Positions 17,360 to 27,149 of a stretch of 64,000 nt of DNA are shown piece after piece; position 1 is the first letter of the stretch; each line of letters starts with the position of its first letter. Source of the DNA: Mycolicibacterium austroafricanum. Lineage in GTDB: Bacteria; Actinomycetota; Actinomycetes; Mycobacteriales; Mycobacteriaceae. Location of the stretch: the NCBI RefSeq assembly GCF_000612725.1, contig NZ_HG964456.1, positions 124,001-188,000 on the forward strand. Reading direction: 5' to 3'. The notes beneath the pieces were generated by a model. The model did no database searches, was not told where the DNA came from, and saw nothing but the letters and a program-made list of their open reading frames with translations. A program made the translations under genes and the position numbers.

Positions 17360-18892
17360 TCAGCCGTTGGCCGCGATGTCTTCCAGGACCGCGAACATCG
17401 TCCGCGTGGGAACTCCCGTGCCGCCCTTGGGGGTATAGCCCCAGGGTCCACCCGAGTTGTAGGCGGGAGCCGCGACGTCGATGTGCGCCCACTCGACGCC
17501 GTCGGCGACGAACTCCCGCAGATACGTGCCCGCCACCAGCATGCCCGCAAACCGGGAACCGCTGACGTTGGCCAGGTCGGCGACCGTCGACTTGAGATCG
17601 TCCTTCAACTCTTCGGGCAGCGGCATCGCCCAGCCGTTCTCACCGACCGCCTGCGAGATCCCGGCGACCCGGTCGCGGAAGTCGTCGCTGCCCATCACGC
17701 CGGGGGTGCGTGCGCCCAGCGCGACGGTCTGCGCCCCGGTCAGTGTCGAGGTCTCGATCAGGTAATCGGGCGCGTCCTCGCAGGCCCGCGCGATCGCGTC
17801 GGCCAGGATCAGCCGGCCCTCGGCGTCGGTGTTGAGCACCTCGACGGTGATGCCGCCGTACTGGGTCAGCACGTCACCGGGCCGCTGCGCGGTCGCCGAC
17901 GGCATGTTCTCGGCCATCGGCACGTAGGCCACGACGTCGATCGGCAACCGCCGCCGGGCGGCCAGCAGGACGGTCGCGATCACCGCCGCCGCCCCACCCA
18001 TGTCCGAGGTCATGTGGTGCATGTTGGCCGCGGGCTTGATCGAGATGCCGCCGGTGTCGAACGTGATGCCCTTGCCGACCAGTGCGACCTTCTTGCCCTT
18101 GCGGCCGCCGCCGAGGTGGGCCAGCCGCACCAGGCGCGGCGGACGCGACGAGCCCTTGCCGACGCCCACGATGCCGCCGTATCCGTCCCTGGCGAGCGCC
18201 TTCTCGTCGAGCACCTCGACCTGCAGCCCGGCTGCTTCGCCCAAAGCCTTTGCCCGCTTGGCGAATTCGGCGGGGAAAAGGTGGCTGGGCGGCGTGTTGA
18301 CGAAGTCCCGGGCGGTGGCCACGGCGGCGGCGACGGCCTCGGCGTGCGCCGCGGCGTCCTTGGTCGCGGCCTTCGTGTCCGGCGCCAGCACGGTGATCTT
18401 GCGGACCCCGGCGTCCTTGGGCGCGGTCTTCTCGCTGCGGAACTCGGAGAACCGGTAGGCACCGAGGACCAGACCCTCGATCGTGGCCTCCAGGTCCAGG
18501 TCGGACAACGTGGTGATGACGTGTTCGACGCCGGACAGCGACCTCGCCGCCGCACCGGCGGCGCGGCGGATGGTCTCGGCCGACCAGTCGTCACGGCTCT
18601 TGCCCAGCCCCACCGCGAGCACGCTGGTGACCGGCAGCGCGGGCACCACGACGCGGGTCAGTTGCTCGCTGCCGCCCTTGGCGCCCAGCGCCTGCAGCGC
18701 CGCCTCGATCTCGGCGACGGCGTCGGCGTCGAGATGCGGACCGGCCACCACGGCGGCCCTGGCTTCAGTGCCTTCCTCGCCGTCGCCGCCGCTGACGACG
18801 GGCACGATCAGGACCGACGAGTCGACCCGGCGCTTGGGCAGCGCGCTCGCGACCGTGACGACGGGGGACTGGTAACCGGCTGAGGTGCTCAC
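17360..18892 (-). CDS. pepA: Leucyl aminopeptidase (M17)
   Basis: 510 residues, full length for the hexameric cytosolic di-zinc aminopeptidase (called pepB in M. tuberculosis). The C-terminal catalytic domain has VGKGITFDTGGISIKP with its metal-binding Lys and Asp, and the family signature NTDAEGRL. The N-terminal macro-like domain spans about residues 1-170. The start is a GTG (18890-18892) with TCCCC-complementary GATTCCCC just upstream, so it may be leaderless or weakly initiated. It converges on ephD with a 4-nt gap and diverges from gcvT. Confidence 0.95.
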   Translation of the reverse strand: MSTSAGYQSPVVTVASALPKRRVDSSVLIVPVVSGGDGEEGTEARAAVVAGPHLDADAVAEIEAALQALGAKGGSEQLTRVVVPALPVTSVLAVGLGKSRDDWSAETIRRAAGAAARSLSGVEHVITTLSDLDLEATIEGLVLGAYRFSEFRSEKTAPKDAGVRKITVLAPDTKAATKDAAAHAEAVAAAVATARDFVNTPPSHLFPAEFAKRAKALGEAAGLQVEVLDEKALARDGYGGIVGVGKGSSRPPRLVRLAHLGGGRKGKKVALVGKGITFDTGGISIKPAANMHHMTSDMGGAAAVIATVLLAARRRLPIDVVAYVPMAENMPSATAQRPGDVLTQYGGITVEVLNTDAEGRLILADAIARACEDAPDYLIETSTLTGAQTVALGARTPGVMGSDDFRDRVAGISQAVGENGWAMPLPEELKDDLKSTVADLANVSGSRFAGMLVAGTYLREFVADGVEWAHIDVAAPAYNSGGPWGYTPKGGTGVPTRTMFAVLEDIAANG

Positions 18893-18949
18893 GGGGAATC
18901 ACCCTAGCGATCGGTCTGGAAAGCGTCGCGCGCACTAATGTGGTTCGCC

Positions 18950-20047
18950 GTGACTGACAACTTGCTGGCCGGCCCTCTGGAGAACCGTCATCGCGAACTC
19001 GGGGCGAGCTTCGCCGAATTCGGCGGCTGGCTGATGCCCGTGTCCTACGCGGGCACGGTCGCCGAACACACGGCCACCCGCACGACTGTCGGGCTGTTCG
19101 ACGTCAGCCACCTCGGCAAGGCCCTGGTGAAGGGGCCGGGCGCCGCCGAGTTCGTCAACTCCGCGTTCACCAACGATCTGCGCCGGATCGGGCCCGGGCA
19201 GGCTCAGTACACCCTGTGCTGCACCGAGGACGGCGGGGTGATCGACGACCTGATCGCCTACTACGTCTCCGACGACGAGATCTTCCTCGTCCCCAACGCC
19301 GCCAACACCGCCGCCGTGGTCGCCGCGCTGCAGCAGCGCGCACCCGGGGGGTTGACCATCACCGACGAGCACCGCTCACGCGCCGTGCTGGCCGTGCAGG
19401 GCCCCGTGTCCGCCGATGTGGTCGGCGGTCTCGGCCTGCCGACCGACATGGACTACATGGGTTACGCCGACGCCCAGTTCCGCGGGGTCGAGGTGCGGGT
19501 GTGCCGCACCGGTTACACCGGGGAACACGGCTACGAGCTCTTGCCCCCGTGGGATCAGGCCGCGGTGGTGTTCGACGCACTCGTGGAGGCGGTGCAGGCG
19601 GCCGGCGGCGAGCCCGCCGGCCTCGGAGCCAGGGACACGCTGCGCACGGAGATGGGCTATCCGCTGCACGGCCACGAGCTGTCCCTGGACATCTCGCCGC
19701 TGCAGGCGCGCTGCGGGTGGGCGATCGGGTGGAAGAAGGACGCGTTCTGGGGGCGTGACGCACTGCTGGCGGAGAAGGCGGCAGGCCCGCGACGCACCCT
19801 GCGCGGCCTGCGGGCGGTCGGGCGCGGGGTACTGCGCCAGGACCTGACGGTCCTCGACGGGGAGAACCGGGTCGGGGTCACCACGTCGGGGACCTTCTCT
19901 CCGACCTTGAAGGTCGGGATCGCGCTCGCGCTGATCGACACCGAGGCCGACATCGCCGACGGTGCGCACGTGGACGTGGACGTGCGCGGCCGCCGCATCG
20001 AGTGCGAAGTGGTCAAGCCGCCGTTCGTCGACACCCGCACCCGGTGA
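18950..20047 (+). CDS. gcvT: GcvT, aminomethyltransferase (glycine cleavage T protein)
   Basis: 365 residues. It transfers the aminomethyl carbon from the lipoylated H protein to tetrahydrofolate, so it depends on the lipA/lipB products encoded 8 kb away. Family features: the N-terminal SHLGKALVKGP, the folate-site CRTGYTGEHGYEL, and the C-terminal barrel with TSGTFSPTLKVGIALAL. The GTG at 18950 is preferred (VTDNLLAGPLENRHRELGA); an ATG at 18938 would add four residues. TAATGT 8 nt before the GTG may be a -10 box. There is no glycine riboswitch in the 57-bp gap to pepA, and gcvH/gcvP are not here. Confidence 0.93.
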   Translation: MTDNLLAGPLENRHRELGASFAEFGGWLMPVSYAGTVAEHTATRTTVGLFDVSHLGKALVKGPGAAEFVNSAFTNDLRRIGPGQAQYTLCCTEDGGVIDDLIAYYVSDDEIFLVPNAANTAAVVAALQQRAPGGLTITDEHRSRAVLAVQGPVSADVVGGLGLPTDMDYMGYADAQFRGVEVRVCRTGYTGEHGYELLPPWDQAAVVFDALVEAVQAAGGEPAGLGARDTLRTEMGYPLHGHELSLDISPLQARCGWAIGWKKDAFWGRDALLAEKAAGPRRTLRGLRAVGRGVLRQDLTVLDGENRVGVTTSGTFSPTLKVGIALALIDTEADIADGAHVDVDVRGRRIECEVVKPPFVDTRTR

Positions 20048-20083
20048 CGCCGCACGGCCGCCAAAAACCGTTGGCCAGCGGGT

Positions 20084-20098
20084 TATACAATCGCCTTC
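20084..20098 (+). promoter_or_regulatory. Leaderless promoter of ilvE
   Basis: TATACAAT at 20084-20091 is a strong -10 box ending 7 nt before the ilvE ATG. Transcription would begin at or next to the A of the ATG. No ribosome-binding sequence precedes the start, consistent with leaderless initiation. Confidence 0.75.
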
Positions 20099-21198
<1,100 letters not shown>

Positions 21199-21202
<4 letters not shown>

Positions 21203-21942
21203 CGGACCGCCAAGCCGACGGCCGCGATCGCCGTCGTCACCTCCAGGGCCGCGCCCAGCACGTCACCGGTGATCCCGCCGAACCGGCGAACGCAGTGGGC
21301 GACCAGTCCGGCGCTGCATGCCAGAGCCAGCACCACGACCAGCGGCCCCTGCCAGGGCCTGGCGCAGACCGGCACCGCGGCCGCGGCGACCGCGACCGTC
21401 CACCCGGCGGCCACCCACCGTGGCTGGGTTCCCGAGACCAGAGCGCCCAGCGTGCTGCCCGCCGCGGCGGGGACCCCGCGGCGGCACGCGACGACCACGG
21501 CCACCCGGCCCGCGACGACCGCGATGAACACCGCCGCCCACCCGGACTGCGCGAACGCCAGAGACTGCACCAGGAGCGTCGCCGCCACCGCGGCCACCCC
21601 GAACGGACCCGCGGTGCCGTCGCGCATCACCGCCAGCGCCCGCTCGGGCGGGCCGTAACAGCCCAGCGCGTCGACCGTGTCGGAGAGTCCGTCGATGTGC
21701 AGGCCACGGGTGGCCAGCAGCAGCACCGCGACGGTCAGCACCCCGGCCAGCGCACTACCGTCACCGAAGGCCCACGAACCCGCCCACAGCACCCCGGCGG
21801 CCAGCACACCGAGCGCCGCCCCCGCCACCGGTAGCGCGGTCAGCACCCCGCGGCCCACCATCGCGGTCGCCCGCGTCGGCGTGGGCAGGACTGTCGCGAA
21901 TGCGAAAGCCCCTGTCAGGGAAGAGATCACCGCGCGGATCAC
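21199..21942 (-). CDS. cobS: CobS (CobV), adenosylcobinamide-GDP ribazoletransferase
   Basis: 247 residues, integral membrane with about six segments. It joins alpha-ribazole to adenosylcobinamide-GDP, the last cobalamin assembly step. The conserved acidic loop GLHIDGLSDTVDALG (about residue 84) is the Mg/substrate site. It follows cobT by 5 nt in the DUF3043-cobT-cobS operon. No cobalamin riboswitch is evident upstream of this operon. The other kinase step (cobU) is not in the window. Confidence 0.94.
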
Positions 21943-21947
21943 CCGAC

Positions 21948-23003
21948 TTATCCGCCGCCGATCCCGGCTTCTTCGAAGGTGGCCATCGACGCCAGGATGG
22001 CGACGGCGGCGCGCAGCACCGGAAGTGCGACCAGGGCGCCGGAGCCCTCACCGAGCCGCATCCCCAACTCGACGAGCGGCTCGAGCCCGAGGTCACGCAG
22101 CGCCAGCGTGTGCGCCGGTTCGGTGGAGCGGTGGCCGGCCTGCCACCAGAGCCTGGCGCCGGGTGCGAGCCGCTCGGCGGCCAGCGCGGCGGCCGTCACC
22201 ACCATCCCGTCCAACACCAACGGCGTGCGGCGTACCGCCGCCTGTGCGCAGAACCCGGTCATCGCGGCGAGGTCGGCGCCGCCGCAGATCCTCAGCAGCG
22301 CAATGGGATCGGCCGACAGGCGGCGCGTCCGGTAGAGGGCGTCGCGGATCGCGGCCGTCTTGCGCGCCCAGCCGGCGTCGTCGATCCCGGTGCCCCGGCC
22401 GACCACCGCCACGGGCTCGGAGTCGGTCATCGCGGCGATCAGCGTGGTCGCCGGGGTGGTGTTGCCGATGCCCATGTCGCCGGCGATCAGCAGGTCGGCG
22501 CCGGAGTCGACCTCCTCGTCGGCGATCCGGCGGCCGGCGTCGACGGCTGCCACCACCTCGTCCGGTGTCAGAGCGTCCTCGACGGCGATGTTGCCGCTGG
22601 ATCGGCGGATCTTGTCGGCGCCGATTGCGGGGGACAGCGGCTCGGCGGTGTCGACGGCAATGTCTGCGACCCGCACGCTCGCGCCCGCCACCTCGGCCAG
22701 CACGTTCACCGCGGCGCCGCCGGCGGCGATGTTCGCCACCATCGCCGCGGTCACGTCGGCGGGGTACGCCGACACCCCCGACGCGGCGACACCGTGATCC
22801 CCGGCGAACACCACCACCCGCGCCCGCTCGAACTGCCTGGGCGGACAGCCGCCCTGGCATGCCGCCACCCAGACCGACAGGTCCTCGAGCCTGCCCAGCG
22901 CGCCCGCGGGTTTGGTCAGCAGCGCCTGCCGGGCCCGCGCCGCAGCGGCGGCGTCGGCGTCGGGTGCGGGAATCTCAGGAAAGTACGCCACCTGCGGCGT
23001 CAC
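21948..23003 (-). CDS. cobT: CobT, nicotinate-nucleotide--dimethylbenzimidazole phosphoribosyltransferase
   Basis: 351 residues. It makes alpha-ribazole phosphate, the lower-ligand precursor used by CobS next door. Markers: FAGDHGVAASGVSAYP, the GDMGIGNTTPAT motif, and the C-terminal FEEAGIGGG near the catalytic Glu region. The GTG start (23001-23003) overlaps the stop of the DUF3043 gene (GTGA), indicating coupling. Confidence 0.95.
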   Translation of the reverse strand: MTPQVAYFPEIPAPDADAAAAARARQALLTKPAGALGRLEDLSVWVAACQGGCPPRQFERARVVVFAGDHGVAASGVSAYPADVTAAMVANIAAGGAAVNVLAEVAGASVRVADIAVDTAEPLSPAIGADKIRRSSGNIAVEDALTPDEVVAAVDAGRRIADEEVDSGADLLIAGDMGIGNTTPATTLIAAMTDSEPVAVVGRGTGIDDAGWARKTAAIRDALYRTRRLSADPIALLRICGGADLAAMTGFCAQAAVRRTPLVLDGMVVTAAALAAERLAPGARLWWQAGHRSTEPAHTLALRDLGLEPLVELGMRLGEGSGALVALPVLRAAVAILASMATFEEAGIGGG

Positions 23004-23680
23004 GCAACGGGGGTGCCGCGTTCGACCTGCGGCCGCGGCGCACGCATCCGGCGCAGCTGAGAGGCGCGGCTGGCGGCGTAGAAGCCCAGCTTCCAGCCGG
23101 TCTCGGTGTTGCCCGGGAACTTCTGGTCCGCCATCCGGTTGACCTTGCGGCCGAGGAAGAAGCCGTCGACCACCATGATCAGCACGAGCACCAGCATGGC
23201 CGGCGACAGGAATGCCTGCACCTTCACCGACGGCGCCGCAAGCATCACGAAGATCAGGAACAAGGCCGACGGCATGAACAGGCCCAGCAGGTTGCGTCGC
23301 GAATCCACCACGTCGCGCACGTAGCGGCGGACCGGGCCGCGGTCACGCGGCAGCAGGTAGGCGTCCTCGCCGGCCATCATCTTCTCGCGGCGTTCGGACA
23401 TCTCCGCCCGGCGCACCATGCGCTCGGCCTTGCGCTCCTCGCGGGACAGCTTCGGGCCACGCATCTCCTTGCGACGCTTCCTGGCCTCGGCGCTCGTCAA
23501 CGGCGCGGGCGCGACCGGGCCGCGCCTGCGGGTGGCCTCGCTGCGCTTGGGGGTCGGCTTGCCCTTCGGCGGGGTCGTCGTGCGCTCGCCCGCTGCGGCG
23601 GCGTCGGCACTGTCATCGGCGGCGGGCACGGAGTCCTCGGGTTCGCCTGCGTCGTCGTTCTTGCGGCCCAGCAATTTCAC
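23000..23680 (-). CDS. DUF3043 membrane protein (Rv2206-like)
   Basis: 226 residues from the GTG at 23678-23680 (VKLLGRKNDD). An in-frame ATG at 23752 would add 24 residues but would run to within 9 bp of the divergent kinase gene. The first 120 residues are highly charged and basic (RRKEMRGPKLSREERKAERMVRR). Two membrane segments follow (about residues 139-160 and 165-182), then a basic tail. Function unknown; translationally linked to cobT, but the family is not confined to cobalamin genes. Confidence 0.78.
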   Translation of the reverse strand: MKLLGRKNDDAGEPEDSVPAADDSADAAAAGERTTTPPKGKPTPKRSEATRRRGPVAPAPLTSAEARKRRKEMRGPKLSREERKAERMVRRAEMSERREKMMAGEDAYLLPRDRGPVRRYVRDVVDSRRNLLGLFMPSALFLIFVMLAAPSVKVQAFLSPAMLVLVLIMVVDGFFLGRKVNRMADQKFPGNTETGWKLGFYAASRASQLRRMRAPRPQVERGTPVA

Positions 23681-23760
23681 GCCTGCCAGGTTACTTCTCG
23701 GCCGCCGGGCCACCCAATCCGCGGCGGCCTGCGACACCTCGGTCGAGGCCATAGTCTGCC

Positions 23761-24822
23761 GTGGTGGCAGCCATCCTCATCGCCCCCGACTGCTTCGGCG
23801 ACAGCCTGACCGCGGTGCAGGCCGCGCAGTCCATCGCCGCGGGCTGGCGACGGGCCCGCCCGCAGGACGTTCTGACCCTGGCGCCGCAGTCCGACGGTGG
23901 CCCCGGTTTCGTCGAGGTGCTGGCCAGCCGGCTCGGGGAAGTGCGCACGACGTCGGTCAGCGGTCCCCTCGACACGGACGTCGACGCACAGTGGGTCCTC
24001 GACAGCTCCCCGCCGGTCACCGCCTACATCGAATGCGCGCAGGCCTGCGGGCTGACGCTGCTCGGCGGACCGCCGACCGTGCGCACCGCGCTCGACGCGC
24101 ACAGCAGGGGAGTCGGCCAACTCATCGCCGCCGCGCGCGCCGCGGGGGCCCGCCGCATCGTCGTCGGCCTCGGCGGAAGCAGTTGCACCGACGGCGGGCG
24201 CGGAATGGTCGAGGCGCTGGGCGGTCCGGCGGCCGCGCGCGACCTGCTCGCCGGCGTCGAACTCATCGCCGCCAGTGATGTCGAGCACCCGTTGCTCGGC
24301 CCGACCGGCGCTGCCGCGGTGTTCGGGCCGCAGAAGGGCGCCGACCCCGACACCGTGGCCGTCCTCGAAGCGCGGTTGACGGCCTGGGCGCAAGAGCTCA
24401 ACGCCGCCGCGGGCCGCGACATCCGCGACGATCCGGGTGCCGGGGCGGCCGGTGGCATCGGCGCGGCGCTGCTCGCGCTCGGCGGCAGGCGCGAATCGGG
24501 CGCCGCGATCATCGCCGAGCACACCGCCCTGGACGCCGACATCGCCGCCGCCGACCTGGTCATCACCGGTGAAGGCCGCTTCGACGACCAGTCCCTGCAC
24601 GGCAAGGTGGTCAGCGCGCTGGCCGCAGGCGCCCGGTCGCGACGGATCCCGGTGCTGGTGCTCGCCGGCCAGGTCACGCTGGACCGGGCCGCCCTGCAGA
24701 CCGCGGGCATCGCGTCGGCCCACTCGGTCACCGACCACGCGGGATCCGTTCAGCGGGCGATCGAGGATGCGGCCAACCAGCTCACCGGCCTGGCCTGCGA
24801 GGTTGCCGCTGGCTGGGGATAG
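23761..24822 (+). CDS. Glycerate kinase (GlxK/GarK family)
   Basis: 353 residues. It phosphorylates D-glycerate. Family features: the opening IAPDCFGDSLTAVQAAQSI, QSDGGPGFVE, the glycine-rich VGLGGSSCTDGGRGM, GAAGGIGAALLALGG and ITGEGRFDDQSLHGKV. Two GTG codons (23761, 23764) are possible starts; CATAGT lies 5 and 8 nt upstream of them, so the mRNA may be leaderless. Recalled homologue: Rv2205c. Divergent from the DUF3043-cobTS operon. Confidence 0.9.
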   Translation: MVAAILIAPDCFGDSLTAVQAAQSIAAGWRRARPQDVLTLAPQSDGGPGFVEVLASRLGEVRTTSVSGPLDTDVDAQWVLDSSPPVTAYIECAQACGLTLLGGPPTVRTALDAHSRGVGQLIAAARAAGARRIVVGLGGSSCTDGGRGMVEALGGPAAARDLLAGVELIAASDVEHPLLGPTGAAAVFGPQKGADPDTVAVLEARLTAWAQELNAAAGRDIRDDPGAGAAGGIGAALLALGGRRESGAAIIAEHTALDADIAAADLVITGEGRFDDQSLHGKVVSALAAGARSRRIPVLVLAGQVTLDRAALQTAGIASAHSVTDHAGSVQRAIEDAANQLTGLACEVAAGWG

Positions 24823-24933
24823 ATGGGGAATACGGGCGCGACGAGGTACCGTTGAGTTTGTGGGGCCGAACGTCGTACGGCCATCTCGGCCAACCGCGGG
24901 GCCCCAGCCACGTACATCCACACGGGAGATTCC

Positions 24934-25311
24934 ATGACTGTTCAGGACGAGTCGGCTGTGCAGGCTGGCCAGACCACCGAGGCCCAGCACGGCGTGACCC
25001 TGTCGGATGCCGCGGCCGCCAAGGCGAAGGCCCTGCTCGACCAGGAGGGTCGGGACGACCTTGCGCTGCGGATCGCCGTCCAGCCGGGCGGATGCGCAGG
25101 GCTGCGATACAACCTGTTCTTCGACGACCGCTCGCTCGACGGTGATCTGACCGTCGACTTCGGCGGCGTCGCGCTCACCGTCGACCGGATGAGCGCCCCC
25201 TACGTGCAGGGCGCCACGATCGACTTCGTCGACACCATCGAGAAGCAGGGCTTCACGATCGACAACCCGAACGCCACCGGCTCGTGCGCCTGCGGCGACT
25301 CGTTCAACTGA
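24934..25311 (+). CDS. A-type Fe-S carrier (HesB/IscA/ErpA family)
   Basis: 125 residues. It delivers iron-sulfur clusters to apoproteins. The three ligand cysteines are present: GGCAG near residue 56 and CAC near residue 118. After a 20-residue flexible leader comes the standard A-type fold (VTLSDAAAAKAKALL... LRIAVQPGGCAGLRY). The ATG is preceded by CGGGAG. Plausible clients encoded nearby include LipA and QcrA, but that is inference. Recalled homologue: Rv2204c. Confidence 0.92.
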   Translation: MTVQDESAVQAGQTTEAQHGVTLSDAAAAKAKALLDQEGRDDLALRIAVQPGGCAGLRYNLFFDDRSLDGDLTVDFGGVALTVDRMSAPYVQGATIDFVDTIEKQGFTIDNPNATGSCACGDSFN

Positions 25312-25320
25312 GCTGATTCC

Positions 25321-25336
25321 GAGCCGGTTTCGGCTC
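25321..25336. terminator. GAGCCG/CGGCTC hairpin between convergent genes
   Basis: A perfect 6-bp stem with a GTTT loop, nested in a longer imperfect pairing (ACTGAGC near 25307 with GCTCAGT at 25333-25339). It follows the Fe-S carrier gene on plus and includes the stop of the minus-strand gene. There is no T-run, so it would be a hairpin-only terminator. Confidence 0.55.
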
Positions 25337-25976
25337 AGTACTGACCCGCCGTCCGCGGCAGGTAGGAACACACCAGGACCTCGTCGTCGATCGACAGCAG
25401 CTGCGCGACGGCCTGCTCGTCGGCCTGCTGCGGTTGATTGCGTGACGAACCGCCGGCCGGCGTCACGCGCATCGTGAACAGCACCTGTGCCTGCGACGGC
25501 GACGACAGCACCATCTTGTCGATCGAGGTCACCTCGGCGCTTTCGTACTGTTTGCGGAACGCGTCGCTGGACAGGTTCGCCAGCGCCAGATCCGAGCGGC
25601 GCTCGTTGACCGCGTCGTACAGGCCGCACAGGGTGTGCCGGGCCACGGTCTCGACGTCGGCGTTGGTCAGCGCGTCGAGGTAGTCCTGGATCGCGGTCTG
25701 AGCGGAGGCCTCCGTCAGCGCCCCGCTCGGGGCGGCCTCGTCGCGGCTCCCTGTGAGCGCCACAGCGGCGACCACGCCGACGACGGCGAGCACCGCGACG
25801 GCGGCCACCACGGCGATGATCCACGGCCGTCTGCGCTTGGGGTACTGGACCGGGGGCGGCAGCGTGCCCGGGTACGTCGCACCCAGCGGCGGGTAGGTCT
25901 GCGGGGGATACGGCTCCGGATACATCTGCGGGCCGGCTGGTCCAGCGCCGTATGGGGGCGGGTACGGACCGGTCAT
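25335..25976 (-). CDS. Single-pass membrane protein, Pro/Tyr-rich N-terminus (Rv2203-like)
   Basis: 213 residues from the ATG at 25974-25976, which has GGGAG 8 nt upstream; an ATG at 26015 would add 13 residues without a ribosome site. Residues 1-45 are Pro/Tyr/Gly-rich and probably cytoplasmic. One membrane segment (about 53-75, after KRRRPW) follows, then an extracytoplasmic domain with two cysteines (LCGLYD, VLVCSY) that resembles the DUF4878/NTF2-like lumazine-binding type. Function unknown. Confidence 0.8.
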   Translation of the reverse strand: MTGPYPPPYGAGPAGPQMYPEPYPPQTYPPLGATYPGTLPPPVQYPKRRRPWIIAVVAAVAVLAVVGVVAAVALTGSRDEAAPSGALTEASAQTAIQDYLDALTNADVETVARHTLCGLYDAVNERRSDLALANLSSDAFRKQYESAEVTSIDKMVLSSPSQAQVLFTMRVTPAGGSSRNQPQQADEQAVAQLLSIDDEVLVCSYLPRTAGQY

Positions 25977-26165
25977 AGATTTGCTCCCAGGGAAGTCGGT
26001 GGGGTCCTGCGGCATCTACAGTGACCGGGCAGGCACTTATAGGCAGGTTAGCGCACGTACTCGGGACGCCCCTGCCGGCGACGAGGCCACCACGGGGCCG
26101 ACATCGGCACCCCGGAGTGCCCGACACTAGGGTGAAATCCCGATGAAGACGAAGGGTGGGACTGC

Positions 26166-27137
26166 GTGACCATTGCGGTGACCGGATCGATAGCGACCGA
26201 CCATTTGATGCGCTTTCCGGGGAAGTTCTCCGAGCAGCTGCTGGCCGACCATCTGCAGAAGGTGTCGTTGAGTTTCCTCGTCGACGACCTCGTGATGCAC
26301 CGCGGCGGTGTGGCGGGCAACATGGCGTTCGCCATGGGCGTGCTGGGCGGCAGCCCGACACTGGTCGGCGCCGTCGGTGAGGACTTCGACGAGTACCGGC
26401 AGTGGCTGACCAGACACGGGGTCAACTGCGACACCGTGCTCGTCTCCCGCAGCGCCTACACGGCGCGGTTCGTGTGCACCACCGACGAGGACATGGCCCA
26501 GATCGCGTCGTTCTATCCCGGCGCGATGTCGGAGGCTCGCAACATCAAGCTCGCTGACATCGTAAAGCAAACGGGCACACCGGATCTCGTGATCATCGGT
26601 GCCAACGACCCAGAGGCGATGTTCCTCTACACCGAGGAGTGTCGCACGCTGGGTCTGGCCTTCGCCGCCGACCCGAGCCAGCAGCTGGCCCGCCTGTCGG
26701 GCGAGGAGATCCGCAGGCTGATCGACGGTGCGGCGTACCTGTTCACCAACGACTACGAGTGGGATCTTCTGCTGCAGAAGTCCGGCTGGTCGGAAGCCGA
26801 GGTGATGAGCCAGATCCAGCTGCGCGTCACCACGCTGGGCGAGAAGGGGGTGGACCTCGTCGGCCGCGACGGCACCTTCGTCCACGTCGACGTGGTTCCC
26901 GAGACCCACAAAGAGGACCCGACCGGCATCGGCGACGCGTTCCGCGCCGGCTTCCTCACCGGGCGTGACGCCGGGTTGTCGCTGGAGCGATCGGCGCAGC
27001 TGGCCTCCATGGTGGCGACGCTGGTGCTCGAGGCCCCCGGACCGCAGGAGTGGACCTGGAACAAGGACTCGGCCGTGCAGCGCCTGACCGACGCGTACGG
27101 GGCCGACGCGGCCGCGGACATCGCCGCGGCCATCTGA
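26166..27137 (+). CDS. adoK: Adenosine kinase (PfkB/ribokinase family)
   Basis: 323 residues, matching the unusual bacterial adenosine kinase of mycobacteria, which salvages adenosine to AMP. Seen: the N-terminal sheet ITVTGSIATDH-like opening, GGVAGNMAFAMGVLGG (substrate site), TNDYEWDLL, and the PfkB anion-hole/catalytic motif DPTGIGDAFRAG with the base Asp in GIGDAF. The GTG start at 26166 follows GGTGGGACTGC. It converges on asnB with a 12-nt gap. Recalled homologue: Rv2202c. Confidence 0.92.
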   Translation: MTIAVTGSIATDHLMRFPGKFSEQLLADHLQKVSLSFLVDDLVMHRGGVAGNMAFAMGVLGGSPTLVGAVGEDFDEYRQWLTRHGVNCDTVLVSRSAYTARFVCTTDEDMAQIASFYPGAMSEARNIKLADIVKQTGTPDLVIIGANDPEAMFLYTEECRTLGLAFAADPSQQLARLSGEEIRRLIDGAAYLFTNDYEWDLLLQKSGWSEAEVMSQIQLRVTTLGEKGVDLVGRDGTFVHVDVVPETHKEDPTGIGDAFRAGFLTGRDAGLSLERSAQLASMVATLVLEAPGPQEWTWNKDSAVQRLTDAYGADAAADIAAAI

Positions 27138-27149
27138 CGCTGTGCCGGC

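Noticed and set aside
23681..23760. A cobalamin riboswitch controlling cobT/cobS
   Set aside because: No B12-box-like sequence or multi-stem fold is visible, and the 80-bp gap is too short.
23677..26361. An 894-codon open frame on minus spanning the glycerate kinase and Fe-S carrier genes
   Set aside because: It covers three real genes in antisense, has Arg/Gly/Ala composition and no recognisable domain.
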